Below are positions 16,659 through 26,015 of a DNA stretch of 45,882 nt, piece by piece (position 1 is the first letter of the stretch; each line of letters starts with the position of its first letter). The notes beneath the pieces are model-generated. The model made no database searches. It had not been told where the DNA came from and was given only the letters and a program-made list of their open reading frames with translations. A program made the translations under genes and the position numbers. Source of the stretch: Clostridia bacterium (GTDB lineage: Bacteria > Bacillota > Clostridia > Oscillospirales > CAG-382); the NCBI GenBank assembly GCA_017620655.1, contig JAGAUT010000038.1:1-45882 (forward strand), read 5' to 3'.

Positions 16659-17683
16659 TGTTGGCTAATTATAACGTTTCTGATGAGAAATCAGGCGGCA
16701 AAAAAAGTGTTGTCAGAGATATATTCCCGAAGATTTTCTCGATTATTGCTGCTATTATCCTGTGGTTTTATGTTGTTGATATAAGAACTACCATCGAAGA
16801 AAAGGTCATTTCCGGAATTCCCGTAGTTATTGAGAATTTTGATACGGAGGCTAATCTTGATGTGATTTCCGGAAGAGAACATACCGTTGAGGTTACTGTC
16901 AGTGGTATTAAGAATGATATTGAAAAAATCACGCAGAATGATATTGTTGTTACAGCCGATATGAATGGAATTCAGACAGCAGGGACCTATAAGCTTGATT
17001 TGAATATAACTTCACCTTCAGGCATTACCGTTATCGATAAGTCTTCTTCTGAAATTTCTGTAACTGTTGATAAAACCACAAGCAGACATTTCCCAATTGA
17101 AGTTAAATATCGCAGCACAGATGTTGATGCTTCTATCTATGAAATAGGAGACCCTATTTTATCAGTTGCTTCTATTCAAATAAGCGGTCCTCAGAAGATT
17201 GTTGATTCAATTGAAAAGATGTTGGTTACACTTAACATGGATGTTATCAAGGACACAATTGACTCTAAGGGCTGTACAGTTGTGCCTGTTGACGAAAATG
17301 AAATGCCTGTTTCCAGTCCTTATATTAAGCTTAACCAGTCCACCGTTGATGTTTTGATTCCTGTTTATAAGGAAGCTGATGTTGAAATTATTCCGGTATA
17401 CAGCGATGAGCTTAACTATACGATTTCATATTCTGATTTTTCACCAAAGATCGTTACCGTTAAAGGAAAGGTAGAAGCTGTCAACAGTATTGACTGTATT
17501 TTTACGGAAACAATTGATGTTTCAAAAGCTAACGGTGTTGTTAATGCAAATCTTAATCTTCCTGACGGTATTACAGCATTTGATAAGAATGGTAATCCTG
17601 TGCATTCTGTTAGAATCAACGGTTTTTCCGCCGAACCGATAATTTTGCCTTTTGATATAGCTGAACCTGAACAGAATGAATAA
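16658..17683 (+). CDS. cdaR: CdaR, YbbR-domain regulator of CdaA
   Basis: The 341-residue protein has a short cytoplasmic start, one membrane helix (about 20-42) and an extracytoplasmic part made of repeated YbbR domains (50-320, with patterns such as VEVTVSG, VQISGP-like and VTVKGK). In the family it binds CdaA at the membrane and tunes c-di-AMP output. AGGAGG at 16645-16650 is 7 nt from ATG 16658, which overlaps the cdaA stop. The usual third gene of the locus, glmM, is absent here; an FAD oxidoreductase follows with an 8-base overlap. Confidence 0.92.
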   Translation: MLANYNVSDEKSGGKKSVVRDIFPKIFSIIAAIILWFYVVDIRTTIEEKVISGIPVVIENFDTEANLDVISGREHTVEVTVSGIKNDIEKITQNDIVVTADMNGIQTAGTYKLDLNITSPSGITVIDKSSSEISVTVDKTTSRHFPIEVKYRSTDVDASIYEIGDPILSVASIQISGPQKIVDSIEKMLVTLNMDVIKDTIDSKGCTVVPVDENEMPVSSPYIKLNQSTVDVLIPVYKEADVEIIPVYSDELNYTISYSDFSPKIVTVKGKVEAVNSIDCIFTETIDVSKANGVVNANLNLPDGITAFDKNGNPVHSVRINGFSAEPIILPFDIAEPEQNE

Positions 17684-19286
17684 CGTTTTAGCTTTAGTCA
17701 GAAATATTAAAATCAAATGCACCTTTGATGATCCTGCTGTTTTGGATTCTATTGCTAAAAAGAAGGCTGTGAAGCTTCTGAAGTCAGGACTTAGACATTC
17801 AATAAGCGAAAATGATGCATTTGTTTATAAAAAGTCAATAGATGCCAGAGACCGAGATAACATTTTGTTGGTGTATACAATTGCGGCATGTGTTCCTGAA
17901 AAACTCTCATCTTATTCTTTTAAGGGAATTGATTTTGTCCCCATGCAGAACTACGATGATTTGTTTAACACATGTCGGTCTGCTCAATCAAAACCTGTTG
18001 TTGTCGGGTTTGGTCCAAGCGGTATGTTCTGTGCGCTAACCCTTGCAAAGGCGGGACTTAGACCCGTTGTTCTCGAACGCGGCAGTGATGTTGATGAGCG
18101 TGCAAGATGTGTTGATGATTATTGGGTAAACGGAAGACTTGATACCGAAACCAATGTTCAGTTCGGCGAGGGCGGGGCAGGCACATTTTCCGATGGAAAG
18201 CTTTTGACGCGGATCAGCGATAAACTTTGTAGTTTCGTGTTGAATGAACTTGTGCGTCACGGTGCACCAAGCGAGATAACTTATCTTGCCAAACCTCACA
18301 TCGGAACCGATAACCTCAGAGCTGTTGTCAAAAGCATAAGAAACGAGATTATTTCCCTCGGCGGTGAAGTTCGTTTTAACACAAGGATGGACTCTGTTAT
18401 AGCAGATGTGTGCGGTAATGTGAAATCCGTTGTGTTGAACAACGGCGAACAAATGGAGTGCGACAGCCTGTTTTTGTGTATTGGTCATAGTGCCAGAGAC
18501 ACAGTAAAACAGCTCATGAATTGCGGTGTTTCAGTTGAACCCAAGGCGTTTTCGATTGGTGTAAGAATAGAACATTTGCGTGAAGATATCAATAATTCGT
18601 TGTACGGCTCTTTTGTCGGTGCTCCATGTCTTGGTGAGGCTCAATATACTCTTTCAAGAAAATACGGTTCCCGTGCTGTTTATTCTTTCTGTATGTGTCC
18701 GGGTGGCGTTGTTGTTGCATCGGCGTCTGATAAGGGCCAGATAGTCACAAACGGCATGAGCTATTTTGCCAGAGACGGAGTAAATTCAAATTCCGCTATT
18801 GCCGTGTCTGTAGATACATCTGATTATGGCAACACAGTAGACGGTGCAATTGCTTTTCAGGCAGAAATTGAAAAGAAGGCGTATCTTGTTGCCGGCGGTG
18901 ACGGTGCTGCACCTGTACAGGTGCTTTCTGATTTCTTTTCGTCAAAGGCTGTAAATGAACCGAACAGGGTTTTGCCGACTTATACGGGAAGAACAAAAGT
19001 GTGCGACGCCGAGGATGTGTTTCCGTCTTTTATAACTGAGTCTCTTAAAGTTGGAATTGCTGACTTCGAGAACGATATAAGCGGTTTTTCTTGCGGCAGC
19101 GCTGTATTGACCTTTCCCGAGACAAGAACATCATCACCGGTTAAAATCCCAAGAAATAGTTCTTATACTGCACATGGGTTCAATAATTTGTATCCCTGCG
19201 GTGAAGGAGCAGGTTATGCAGGTGGAATTACAAGTGCTGCTGTTGACGGAATGAGAGCGGCACTAAGCTATCTAAAGAATAATTAG
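17676..19286 (+). CDS. COG2509-type FAD-dependent oxidoreductase
   Basis: The 536-residue protein has a small N-terminal alpha/beta region (about 1-95) and then a dinucleotide-binding Rossmann motif GFGPSGMFCALTLAKAG (about 110-126) ending in an acidic residue in VLERG. Later motifs include QFGEGGAGTFSDGKL and a C-terminal YPCGEGAGYAGGITSAA segment that closes the FAD site. This pattern is typical of the uncharacterised FAD-dependent dehydrogenase family common in Clostridia. The substrate is not known. It overlaps cdaR by 8 bases and is followed after 9 bases by the RseC-family gene, so it is co-transcribed with c-di-AMP genes; a functional link is not established. Confidence 0.85.
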   Translation: MNNVLALVRNIKIKCTFDDPAVLDSIAKKKAVKLLKSGLRHSISENDAFVYKKSIDARDRDNILLVYTIAACVPEKLSSYSFKGIDFVPMQNYDDLFNTCRSAQSKPVVVGFGPSGMFCALTLAKAGLRPVVLERGSDVDERARCVDDYWVNGRLDTETNVQFGEGGAGTFSDGKLLTRISDKLCSFVLNELVRHGAPSEITYLAKPHIGTDNLRAVVKSIRNEIISLGGEVRFNTRMDSVIADVCGNVKSVVLNNGEQMECDSLFLCIGHSARDTVKQLMNCGVSVEPKAFSIGVRIEHLREDINNSLYGSFVGAPCLGEAQYTLSRKYGSRAVYSFCMCPGGVVVASASDKGQIVTNGMSYFARDGVNSNSAIAVSVDTSDYGNTVDGAIAFQAEIEKKAYLVAGGDGAAPVQVLSDFFSSKAVNEPNRVLPTYTGRTKVCDAEDVFPSFITESLKVGIADFENDISGFSCGSAVLTFPETRTSSPVKIPRNSSYTAHGFNNLYPCGEGAGYAGGITSAAVDGMRAALSYLKNN

Positions 19287-19295
19287 GGTGAAATA

Positions 19296-19754
19296 ATGAA
19301 GGCTGTTGGAATTGTTACGAAAATCGAAAATGGCGTTGCAACTGTATTGTGCCAAAGAAGCAGCGCGTGTTCCTCGTGTCATGAGTGTGAAGCAAAAGGT
19401 GCTTGTCATGCTGAACTGATTTTTGGAAACCAGGAGCAAACTGTAACTGCGGAGGCTGAAAATTCACTTGGTGCTAGAATAGGCGATAAGGTTGAAATTG
19501 AGAGTTCGACCGCGAATACGCTTCTTTCTGCATTTTTTGTATTTGTTATTCCATTCTTCGTTAGTTTACTGATTTATTTTAAAGTAAAAGAAAAACTGTC
19601 TGATAATACTTTTTTTCCTCTCATTCTTATTGTTGTATTCCTTTTTGCTTTTTATGTGTCAGGAAAAATAGTAAATGCCTTTGTTAAAAAGAGGCATAAA
19701 ACCTACATTGTTGAAATATTAGAGGAGAGTAAAGAGCGTTTTGAAGCAGAATAA
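19296..19754 (+). CDS. RseC/MucC-family membrane protein
   Basis: The 152-residue protein has an N-terminal cysteine-rich domain (C20, then CSSCHEC and GACHAE) followed by two membrane helices (about 72-92 and 101-122) and a basic C-terminal tail. This matches the RseC/MucC family, whose proteobacterial members sit in the SoxR-reducing Rsx/Rnf system. No rnf genes are visible here, so a link to a membrane redox system is only possible, but the neighbouring FAD oxidoreductase fits a redox theme. GGTGA lies 4 nt before ATG 19296. The stop lies inside the start region of recJ. Confidence 0.83.
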   Translation: MKAVGIVTKIENGVATVLCQRSSACSSCHECEAKGACHAELIFGNQEQTVTAEAENSLGARIGDKVEIESSTANTLLSAFFVFVIPFFVSLLIYFKVKEKLSDNTFFPLILIVVFLFAFYVSGKIVNAFVKKRHKTYIVEILEESKERFEAE

Positions 19755-21840
19755 TACTAAAAATATTTGGACAATCGGAAATTATGATGTTGATAAAGTC
19801 AATACCCTTATGCAGGAGCTTTCTTTAAAAGAATTTCTCTCGAAGGTGCTTGTAGCAAAAGGCTTTGACACCGTTGAAAAGGCTAACGAATACCTTAACG
19901 GCAGCATAAATAGTCTAGCAGACCCATTCCTGCTTAAGGATATGGATAAGGCTGTTGAGAAAATCAAATCTTCCGTAAATAATCATGATAAAATAATGAT
20001 TTACGGCGATTATGATGTTGATGGAATCACGTCTGTTGCTGCTTTGTGGCGTTATCTTACCTTTAAAGGTGCAGATGTTTGCTATTATATTCCCGAGAGA
20101 GTTAATGAGGGATACGGACTGAATACTCTCGCAATTAAGAAATTTGCTGAGGACGGAGTAAAGCTTATAATAACTGTTGACAGTGGTATTACTGCCCATG
20201 AGGAAATTGAGTTTGCAAAGTCATTGGGAATAGATGTTGTTATTACAGACCATCACGAGTGCAGGGAAGCACTGCCTGAGGCTGTTGCTGTTGTTAACCC
20301 TCATAGAGCTGACAGCGAGTATCCTTTTAAGGAGCTTGCAGGTGTTGGTGTTGTTTTCAGATTGATTTGTGCTTATGAAGGTAATAGGAATCTTTCCAAC
20401 ATCTGTTCTAAATACAGTGATATAGTCGCTCTCGGTACAGTTGCTGATGTCATGCCTATTGTTGGCGAAAACAGAATTATTGTCAAACACGGACTTGTTT
20501 CTCTTGTCAACACTAAGAATAAGGGTTTGTGTTCTTTGATTGAGCAGACATTTGCCGAAAGAAAGAGTGCTCAGAGAAAGAACATTACAGCTTCATCAAT
20601 TGGTTTTGGACTAGCACCCAGAATTAACGCGGCAGGTAGAATTGGTGACGTAAATCTGGCTCTCAAACTTCTTATAACTGACAATAAAGCTGAAGCTGAT
20701 AATATTGCTACATATCTTTGCTCTGTAAACCGTGAACGTCAGTTGGTTGAAAATATCATCTTTGAAGAGGCTGTCTCTCAGATTGAATCAAACCATGATT
20801 TTGATAACGATAAAGTTATCGTTCTTGTTTCCGAAAAGTGGCATCTTGGTGTTATAGGTATTGTTGCATCTAAAATTACAGAGAGATATAAGCTCCCATC
20901 AATTCTTATTTCTATTGACGGTGATGTCGGTAAGGGTTCGGGAAGAAGCATTAAAGGATTCAACATAAATGAGGCTATATCTTCTTGTAAGAACTTGCTC
21001 ATAAAATACGGCGGACATGAACTTGCCGCAGGTCTTACCATTGATAAGAATAACGTAGCTGAATTCCGGAAAGCAATTAATGAATATGCATCAAAATCAT
21101 TTGATTTTGATGCCGTTTGTAACTATATCGATGCGGATTTTGAAATTGATGTCAAAGATATCACTGTTGATCATGCCAAGCAACTTCAGAGTATGGAGCC
21201 GTTTGGATTGCAGAATCCGCTTCCAATGTTTTTCATCAAGGATGTTTGCATTAAAGAATTGTATTCTATAGGCGACGGCAAGCACATTAAGATGATAATT
21301 GAGAAGAATTCTTGTCTTGCAACTGCTTTGTATTTTGGTATGCCGATTGATAGGTTTGGCTTTGCTGAGGGTGATACAGTCGATCTCATGTGCAATATGG
21401 ACATTAACGATTTCAGGGGTACTTTATCTGTTCAGGTGGTAATTAAAGATGTTCGTATGTCAGAGAAGGATAGTCTTGAAAAGATTTCAAATGAATCTGC
21501 ATTTGAAGCTGTTATGAACGGTAATTATTCCGTTTCCGAGGAAGATGTTCCGACAATGTCTGATTTTCGTGCAGCTTTTCTCTATTTAAAGTCTGCCGTT
21601 AACGGTTTTAATGTTGAGAAAACCATAAGTGTTTGGAAATGCTCGAAGGAGCTTTCCAGACAGTACTCATTTAATTGCTCCCATTTGAAGTTTAATCTTA
21701 TTCTCTCTGTTTTTGAGGATGTGGGACTGATTAATCTTGCAAGAGAAGACAACGATTCGGCTGTTGTTTCCTTGCGTAAAACAGAGGGAAAGGTAAATAT
21801 TGAGGAATCAAAATTTCTCTCTGAACTTCGTAAAATTTAG
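19741..21840 (+). CDS. recJ: Single-stranded-DNA exonuclease RecJ
   Basis: RecJ degrades single-stranded DNA 5' to 3' in recombination and repair. The 699-residue protein shows the DHH-superfamily motifs DYDVDGITS (90-98) and DHHE (170-173), and the DHHA1 motif GGHELAAG (about 424-431), then an OB-like region and a C-terminal extension typical of longer Bacillota RecJ. The start is taken as TTG 19741, which overlaps the preceding gene by 14 bases; AGGAG at 19723-19727 is 13 nt away, rather far. The family's conserved N-terminal Trp (W10) supports starting here rather than at the ATG at 19810. In Bacillus subtilis recJ is followed by apt and relA; here apt is missing. Confidence 0.95.
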   Translation: MKQNNTKNIWTIGNYDVDKVNTLMQELSLKEFLSKVLVAKGFDTVEKANEYLNGSINSLADPFLLKDMDKAVEKIKSSVNNHDKIMIYGDYDVDGITSVAALWRYLTFKGADVCYYIPERVNEGYGLNTLAIKKFAEDGVKLIITVDSGITAHEEIEFAKSLGIDVVITDHHECREALPEAVAVVNPHRADSEYPFKELAGVGVVFRLICAYEGNRNLSNICSKYSDIVALGTVADVMPIVGENRIIVKHGLVSLVNTKNKGLCSLIEQTFAERKSAQRKNITASSIGFGLAPRINAAGRIGDVNLALKLLITDNKAEADNIATYLCSVNRERQLVENIIFEEAVSQIESNHDFDNDKVIVLVSEKWHLGVIGIVASKITERYKLPSILISIDGDVGKGSGRSIKGFNINEAISSCKNLLIKYGGHELAAGLTIDKNNVAEFRKAINEYASKSFDFDAVCNYIDADFEIDVKDITVDHAKQLQSMEPFGLQNPLPMFFIKDVCIKELYSIGDGKHIKMIIEKNSCLATALYFGMPIDRFGFAEGDTVDLMCNMDINDFRGTLSVQVVIKDVRMSEKDSLEKISNESAFEAVMNGNYSVSEEDVPTMSDFRAAFLYLKSAVNGFNVEKTISVWKCSKELSRQYSFNCSHLKFNLILSVFEDVGLINLAREDNDSAVVSLRKTEGKVNIEESKFLSELRKI

Positions 21841-21857
21841 TTAAGGACGAATTTAAC

Positions 21858-24089
21858 GTGGCTGATTATTATACATTTGACGATTTAAAGAAAAAATTAA
21901 TTGAATCCGGTAATAAGTACGATATTGAGAAAATTGAGCGTGCGTATGAATATGCAGCTTTTCTTCATGAAGGACAGTTCAGAAAATCGGGTGAGCCATA
22001 TATTTCTCATCCTCTTTCTGTTGCAGAAATTGTTTCCGATCTAAAACTTGATACCGATTCTATCTGTGCTTCGCTTCTTCATGACGTTCTTGAAGATTGT
22101 AAGGATAAAACCTGCGACGATGAAGTTAAAAGGCTGTTTGGTAACGAAGTATTTGAGCTTGTTGACGGACTCACAAAGCTGCCCACTGTCTTTTTTGAGG
22201 ATAAGGAAGAAGCAAGTATTGAAAACACAAGAAAGCTTTTCCTTGCTATGAATCACGATATCCGTGTTATCTTCATAAAGTTTGCCGACCGTCTTCATAA
22301 CATGAGAACTCTCAACGCAAAGAGTGAAGAAAGACAGCGTATGATTGCCCTTGAAACAATGCATTTGTATGCACCATTGGCACATCGTCTCGGTGTTCAG
22401 AAAATCAAAACGGAGCTTGAAAATCTTGCTCTGAGATATCTTGACCCCATTGGTTATGATGAAGTTAAAAATGATATTGAGTACAGATACGGTGAAAATA
22501 AGGATTTTCTTGAACAGTCGAAGAAGCTTGTGGAACATAAGCTTGAAGAGTCGGGAATTAAGTTTAATATTACTGGTAGAGTAAAATCTATTTACAGTAT
22601 TTACAAAAAGATGTTTAACCAGCGTAAAAGCTTTGATGAAATCTATGACTTTTATGCAATAAGAATTATAGTAGACAGCGAGCTTGAATGTTATACTGTC
22701 CTTGGCCTTATTCATGAAATGTTTAATCTGATGCCCGGTAGATTCAAGGACTATATTTCAGTTCCTAAACCAAATATGTACCGCTCTTTGCATACAACGG
22801 TTATCGGCAGACACGGTATTCCCTTTGAGGTTCAGATAAGAACATGGGATATGCATGCTGTCGCTGAATACGGTATTGCTGCTCACTGGATGTACAAGTC
22901 CGGTGAGAAGGATAAGGATAATATTTCAGAAAAACTGCAATGGATAAAGACTCTTATAGAGACTGAAACTGAATCCGGCGACGCTGATGAATTCCTACGC
23001 CCATTAAAGGTTGATTTGTACGAAGATGAAACTTTCATATTTACACCTAAGGGAGATGTAAAGAGCCTTCCTCATGGCTCTACAACCATAGACTTCGCGT
23101 ATTCTATACATTCTCAGGTCGGTAACAAGATGATCGGTGCAAAGGTTAACGGTGTCATCGTTCCCATCGATACGGTTCTTAAAAATGCTGACATATGCGA
23201 GATTGTAACATCGTCTTCCGGCGGACCGAGCAGAGATTGGCTTAAAATCGTAAAGACCAGCGAAGCAAAGAATAAAATCCGTCAGTGGTTCAAGAAAGAA
23301 AAGCGTGACGAAAATATTGTTGAGGGTAAGCTTGAAATTGAAAAGGAATTCAGGCATTACGGCAAGCCCTATACAGAAGCTCAGAAAAATGAAATTATTG
23401 AGAACGTTTCTAAACGTGCCGGATCTCCGGATGTTGATGACTTCTATAATAATATCGGTTACGGCGGTGTTTCTGTATCAAAATTCTCTGCAAAACTTAA
23501 AGATGAGTTTGACAGAATTGTTGCACCTGAGCCTGACAAGACGACTAATCCCATGGAGGATATTGTCAATAACAATAAGCAGGCCGAGGAAAAGAGGGCA
23601 AAAGATACCCTTCAAAGCGTTATTGTTGACAGCATAGATAACTGCCAGGTGCGTTTTGCTAAGTGTTGTAATCCGCTTCCCGGCGACAGTATAATAGGAT
23701 TTGTTACCAGAGGTTTTGGTGTTTCCGTTCATAAATATGATTGTCCCAATGCCAAGGCAGGTATTGCAAAAGAAGACGAAAAAGACAGATGGGTCACTGT
23801 CAGATGGTCGAAGAGCACACTTGAATCCGGTGAAAATACAACAGGCTCGTTTGAAGCCCTTCTTCAGATATTTGCATATAATTCCTTTCAGGTGTTTGCG
23901 GATATTACATCCATATTTGCCGATATGAGAGTTCAGGTTCATTCCATGAACTCAAAGGAATCCGGTACAGACGGAATGATTATTATGCTTAATATTACAT
24001 GCAGAAATACTTCTCATGTAAATTCCATTATTTCAAGACTTAAAAAGGTTAAGAACGTTATTGACGTTACAAGAGGTTTTTCTTCATGA
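21858..24089 (+). CDS. relA: Bifunctional (p)ppGpp synthetase/hydrolase Rel
   Basis: This enzyme makes and degrades the stringent-response alarmone (p)ppGpp. The 743-residue protein has the HD hydrolase domain (H51 in SHPLSVAEI, H75-D76 in LLHDVLED), the synthetase domain (about 236-345, including GRVKSIYSIYKK and PNMYRSLHTT), a TGS domain (about 385-450), a Cys-rich/zinc-finger region (RFAKCCNPLPGD, about 590-610) and a C-terminal ACT domain (660-743). Both active domains look intact, so it should be the long bifunctional Rel form. The start is GTG 21858, with AAGGA 10 nt upstream. It overlaps dtd by an ATGA junction. Confidence 0.96.
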   Translation: MADYYTFDDLKKKLIESGNKYDIEKIERAYEYAAFLHEGQFRKSGEPYISHPLSVAEIVSDLKLDTDSICASLLHDVLEDCKDKTCDDEVKRLFGNEVFELVDGLTKLPTVFFEDKEEASIENTRKLFLAMNHDIRVIFIKFADRLHNMRTLNAKSEERQRMIALETMHLYAPLAHRLGVQKIKTELENLALRYLDPIGYDEVKNDIEYRYGENKDFLEQSKKLVEHKLEESGIKFNITGRVKSIYSIYKKMFNQRKSFDEIYDFYAIRIIVDSELECYTVLGLIHEMFNLMPGRFKDYISVPKPNMYRSLHTTVIGRHGIPFEVQIRTWDMHAVAEYGIAAHWMYKSGEKDKDNISEKLQWIKTLIETETESGDADEFLRPLKVDLYEDETFIFTPKGDVKSLPHGSTTIDFAYSIHSQVGNKMIGAKVNGVIVPIDTVLKNADICEIVTSSSGGPSRDWLKIVKTSEAKNKIRQWFKKEKRDENIVEGKLEIEKEFRHYGKPYTEAQKNEIIENVSKRAGSPDVDDFYNNIGYGGVSVSKFSAKLKDEFDRIVAPEPDKTTNPMEDIVNNNKQAEEKRAKDTLQSVIVDSIDNCQVRFAKCCNPLPGDSIIGFVTRGFGVSVHKYDCPNAKAGIAKEDEKDRWVTVRWSKSTLESGENTTGSFEALLQIFAYNSFQVFADITSIFADMRVQVHSMNSKESGTDGMIIMLNITCRNTSHVNSIISRLKKVKNVIDVTRGFSS

Positions 24090-24547
24090 TAGCATTAATT
24101 CAGAGAGTTACCGAATCTTCGGTTGAAATTGATTCAAAACTTCATTCAAGTACAGGCAGGGGATTTTTGATACTTCTGGGTGTTTATTCCGGTGATTCCG
24201 AAAAGCAGGTTGAAATTCTTGCTTCCAAGATTTCAAAGCTCAGAATTTTTGAAGATGAAAACGGCAAGATGAATCTTTCGCCTGTCCAGCTGTTAGAACG
24301 CGGTGAAACGTGTGAAATGATGGTTGTATCCCAGTTCACACTTTGTGCTGAATGTAAGGGGCAGAACAGACCTTCCTTTATAAATGCAGCCAGACCCGAA
24401 ACAGCAATTCCTCTTTATGAATTGTTTGTCAGTAAAATGTCTGATATGGGATTTAATGTTCAGACGGGTGAGTTCGGTGCTGATATGAAGGTGCGTCTTT
24501 TGAATGACGGCCCGGTTACCATAATTCTTGATACAGATAAACTATAA
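24086..24547 (+). CDS. dtd: D-aminoacyl-tRNA deacylase
   Basis: Dtd hydrolyses D-aminoacyl-tRNAs (and Gly-tRNA-Ala), protecting translation. The 153-residue length is normal. It begins with the conserved IQRVTESSVEID block and has the SQFTL motif (about 80-84) and, near the end, the GPVTI motif (about 143-147) that form the active site in this family. Its start overlaps the relA stop, so it is translationally coupled to it; relA-dtd adjacency is conserved in Bacillota. Confidence 0.96.
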   Translation: MIALIQRVTESSVEIDSKLHSSTGRGFLILLGVYSGDSEKQVEILASKISKLRIFEDENGKMNLSPVQLLERGETCEMMVVSQFTLCAECKGQNRPSFINAARPETAIPLYELFVSKMSDMGFNVQTGEFGADMKVRLLNDGPVTIILDTDKL

Positions 24548-24549
24548 TT

Positions 24550-26010
24550 ATGAAACTTCATATTGACGATTCAACTAACTCTGCAAAAGAATTATATTAT
24601 CAGTCACTTGTTCTATTGTTCTTGCCATGTGAAAAATTCGGAGAAAATGACACTACAAACTCATTATATGTAAAAGCTTTTCAAGAAAATGGCAAGAATT
24701 ATGTTGACATTACATTTAATGTAGACGGACAAATTTCATCTTGCTCCGATGTACAGGATATTGATAACAAAGTCTTTTCTCAGATGAAGAATCTGATTGG
24801 AAGAACGATTTTGAAAGCGGCTTTTAAACTGTTTAAAATTGTTCCACCGTGGGGGATTTCAACCGGTGTAAAACCTGTGAAACTTGCAAGAATTTTTGTC
24901 AAAGCATTTGGTTCTGATGAGACTGAACGAATCCTTCGGGATGAGTATATGGTTTTGCCGCACAAAGCAAAGATGGCAGTATATGCGTGCCTCTTTGAAG
25001 ATAGTGTTATGGAGAATATGGGTGATAAAGCGTGTTCTCTTTACGTGTCAATTCCTTTTTGTCCTACTAAATGCAATTATTGTTCCTTTGTTTCGTGTAC
25101 AACACCCAGATTATTGTCACTTATTCCTCAATATCTTGAAGCATTGGATGATGAGCTGCAAAGGATAGCTGATACAATCAATGAGCTTAAGCTAAATCTG
25201 AAAAGCATATATGTCGGCGGCGGTACGCCTGCCATCCTCAGCTCTCGGGAGATTGATAATCTGCTATCTTCTGTTTACAGTAAATTCAGCTTCGATAATA
25301 GATGCGAATTTACATTTGAAGCAGGTCGTCCTGATTGCATTACTGAGGATAAGCTTAAGGTTCTGTCACAATACAATGTCCCGAGAATCAGCATTAACAC
25401 TCAGACAACAAATGATTCTGTTCTCAAAAGTATAGGCAGGAATCATACCTCTATTGATTATTTCAAGGTTATGGAATCGGCAATGAAGTTTGGCTTTAAG
25501 TGCATCAATACGGATCTTATTGCCGGTCTTCCAGGTGAAAGTCCGGAATCGTTCTTTAAAAGCCTAAGAGATGTTGAAGCTTTTTCTCCGCAAAATATAA
25601 CTGTCCATTCTTTTACGTTAAAAAGGTCTTCAAATTATCGTATGGGCGGAGAGACGGGCTATTCTTTGAGTTTTCAGGATGCAGTGAATATGACCGATTA
25701 CGCTTCGCAGTATATGCTTGAAAAAGGCTATAATCCCTATTATGTTTACAGGCAAAAGAATACAATCGGAAATCTGGAAAATGTCGGGTATTCGGTTGCT
25801 GGTTTTGAAAGTATATATAACATTATAATGATGGGAGAGTATCACACTGTTTTCGGAGCCGGTGCCGGAAGCGTAACAAAAATAGTATCCGAAGAAGGAA
25901 ATAGGGTAGACCGAATTTTTTCACCAAAGTATCCTTACGAATTTTTGGATAAAACGAAATATTCGGGTTTTGATAAAGATGCCGTTTTCAAAATAATCAG
26001 AGAAAGGTGA
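24550..26010 (+). CDS. hemZ: HemZ-type radical SAM coproporphyrinogen dehydrogenase
   Basis: The 486-residue protein has an N-terminal extension (1-160, with the ISTGVKPVKLARI block characteristic of HemZ) and a radical SAM domain with the 4Fe-4S motif CPTKCNYC (C171, C175, C178) followed by YVGGGTPAIL (about 222-231). The family is related to oxygen-independent coproporphyrinogen III oxidases and is called HemZ in Bacillus; true heme-pathway activity is not assured because HemN-like proteins include other radical SAM enzymes. It starts two bases after dtd and is followed by the SpoVB-type gene after 5 bases. Confidence 0.9.
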   Translation: MKLHIDDSTNSAKELYYQSLVLLFLPCEKFGENDTTNSLYVKAFQENGKNYVDITFNVDGQISSCSDVQDIDNKVFSQMKNLIGRTILKAAFKLFKIVPPWGISTGVKPVKLARIFVKAFGSDETERILRDEYMVLPHKAKMAVYACLFEDSVMENMGDKACSLYVSIPFCPTKCNYCSFVSCTTPRLLSLIPQYLEALDDELQRIADTINELKLNLKSIYVGGGTPAILSSREIDNLLSSVYSKFSFDNRCEFTFEAGRPDCITEDKLKVLSQYNVPRISINTQTTNDSVLKSIGRNHTSIDYFKVMESAMKFGFKCINTDLIAGLPGESPESFFKSLRDVEAFSPQNITVHSFTLKRSSNYRMGGETGYSLSFQDAVNMTDYASQYMLEKGYNPYYVYRQKNTIGNLENVGYSVAGFESIYNIIMMGEYHTVFGAGAGSVTKIVSEEGNRVDRIFSPKYPYEFLDKTKYSGFDKDAVFKIIRER

Positions 26011-26015
26011 TTTAA

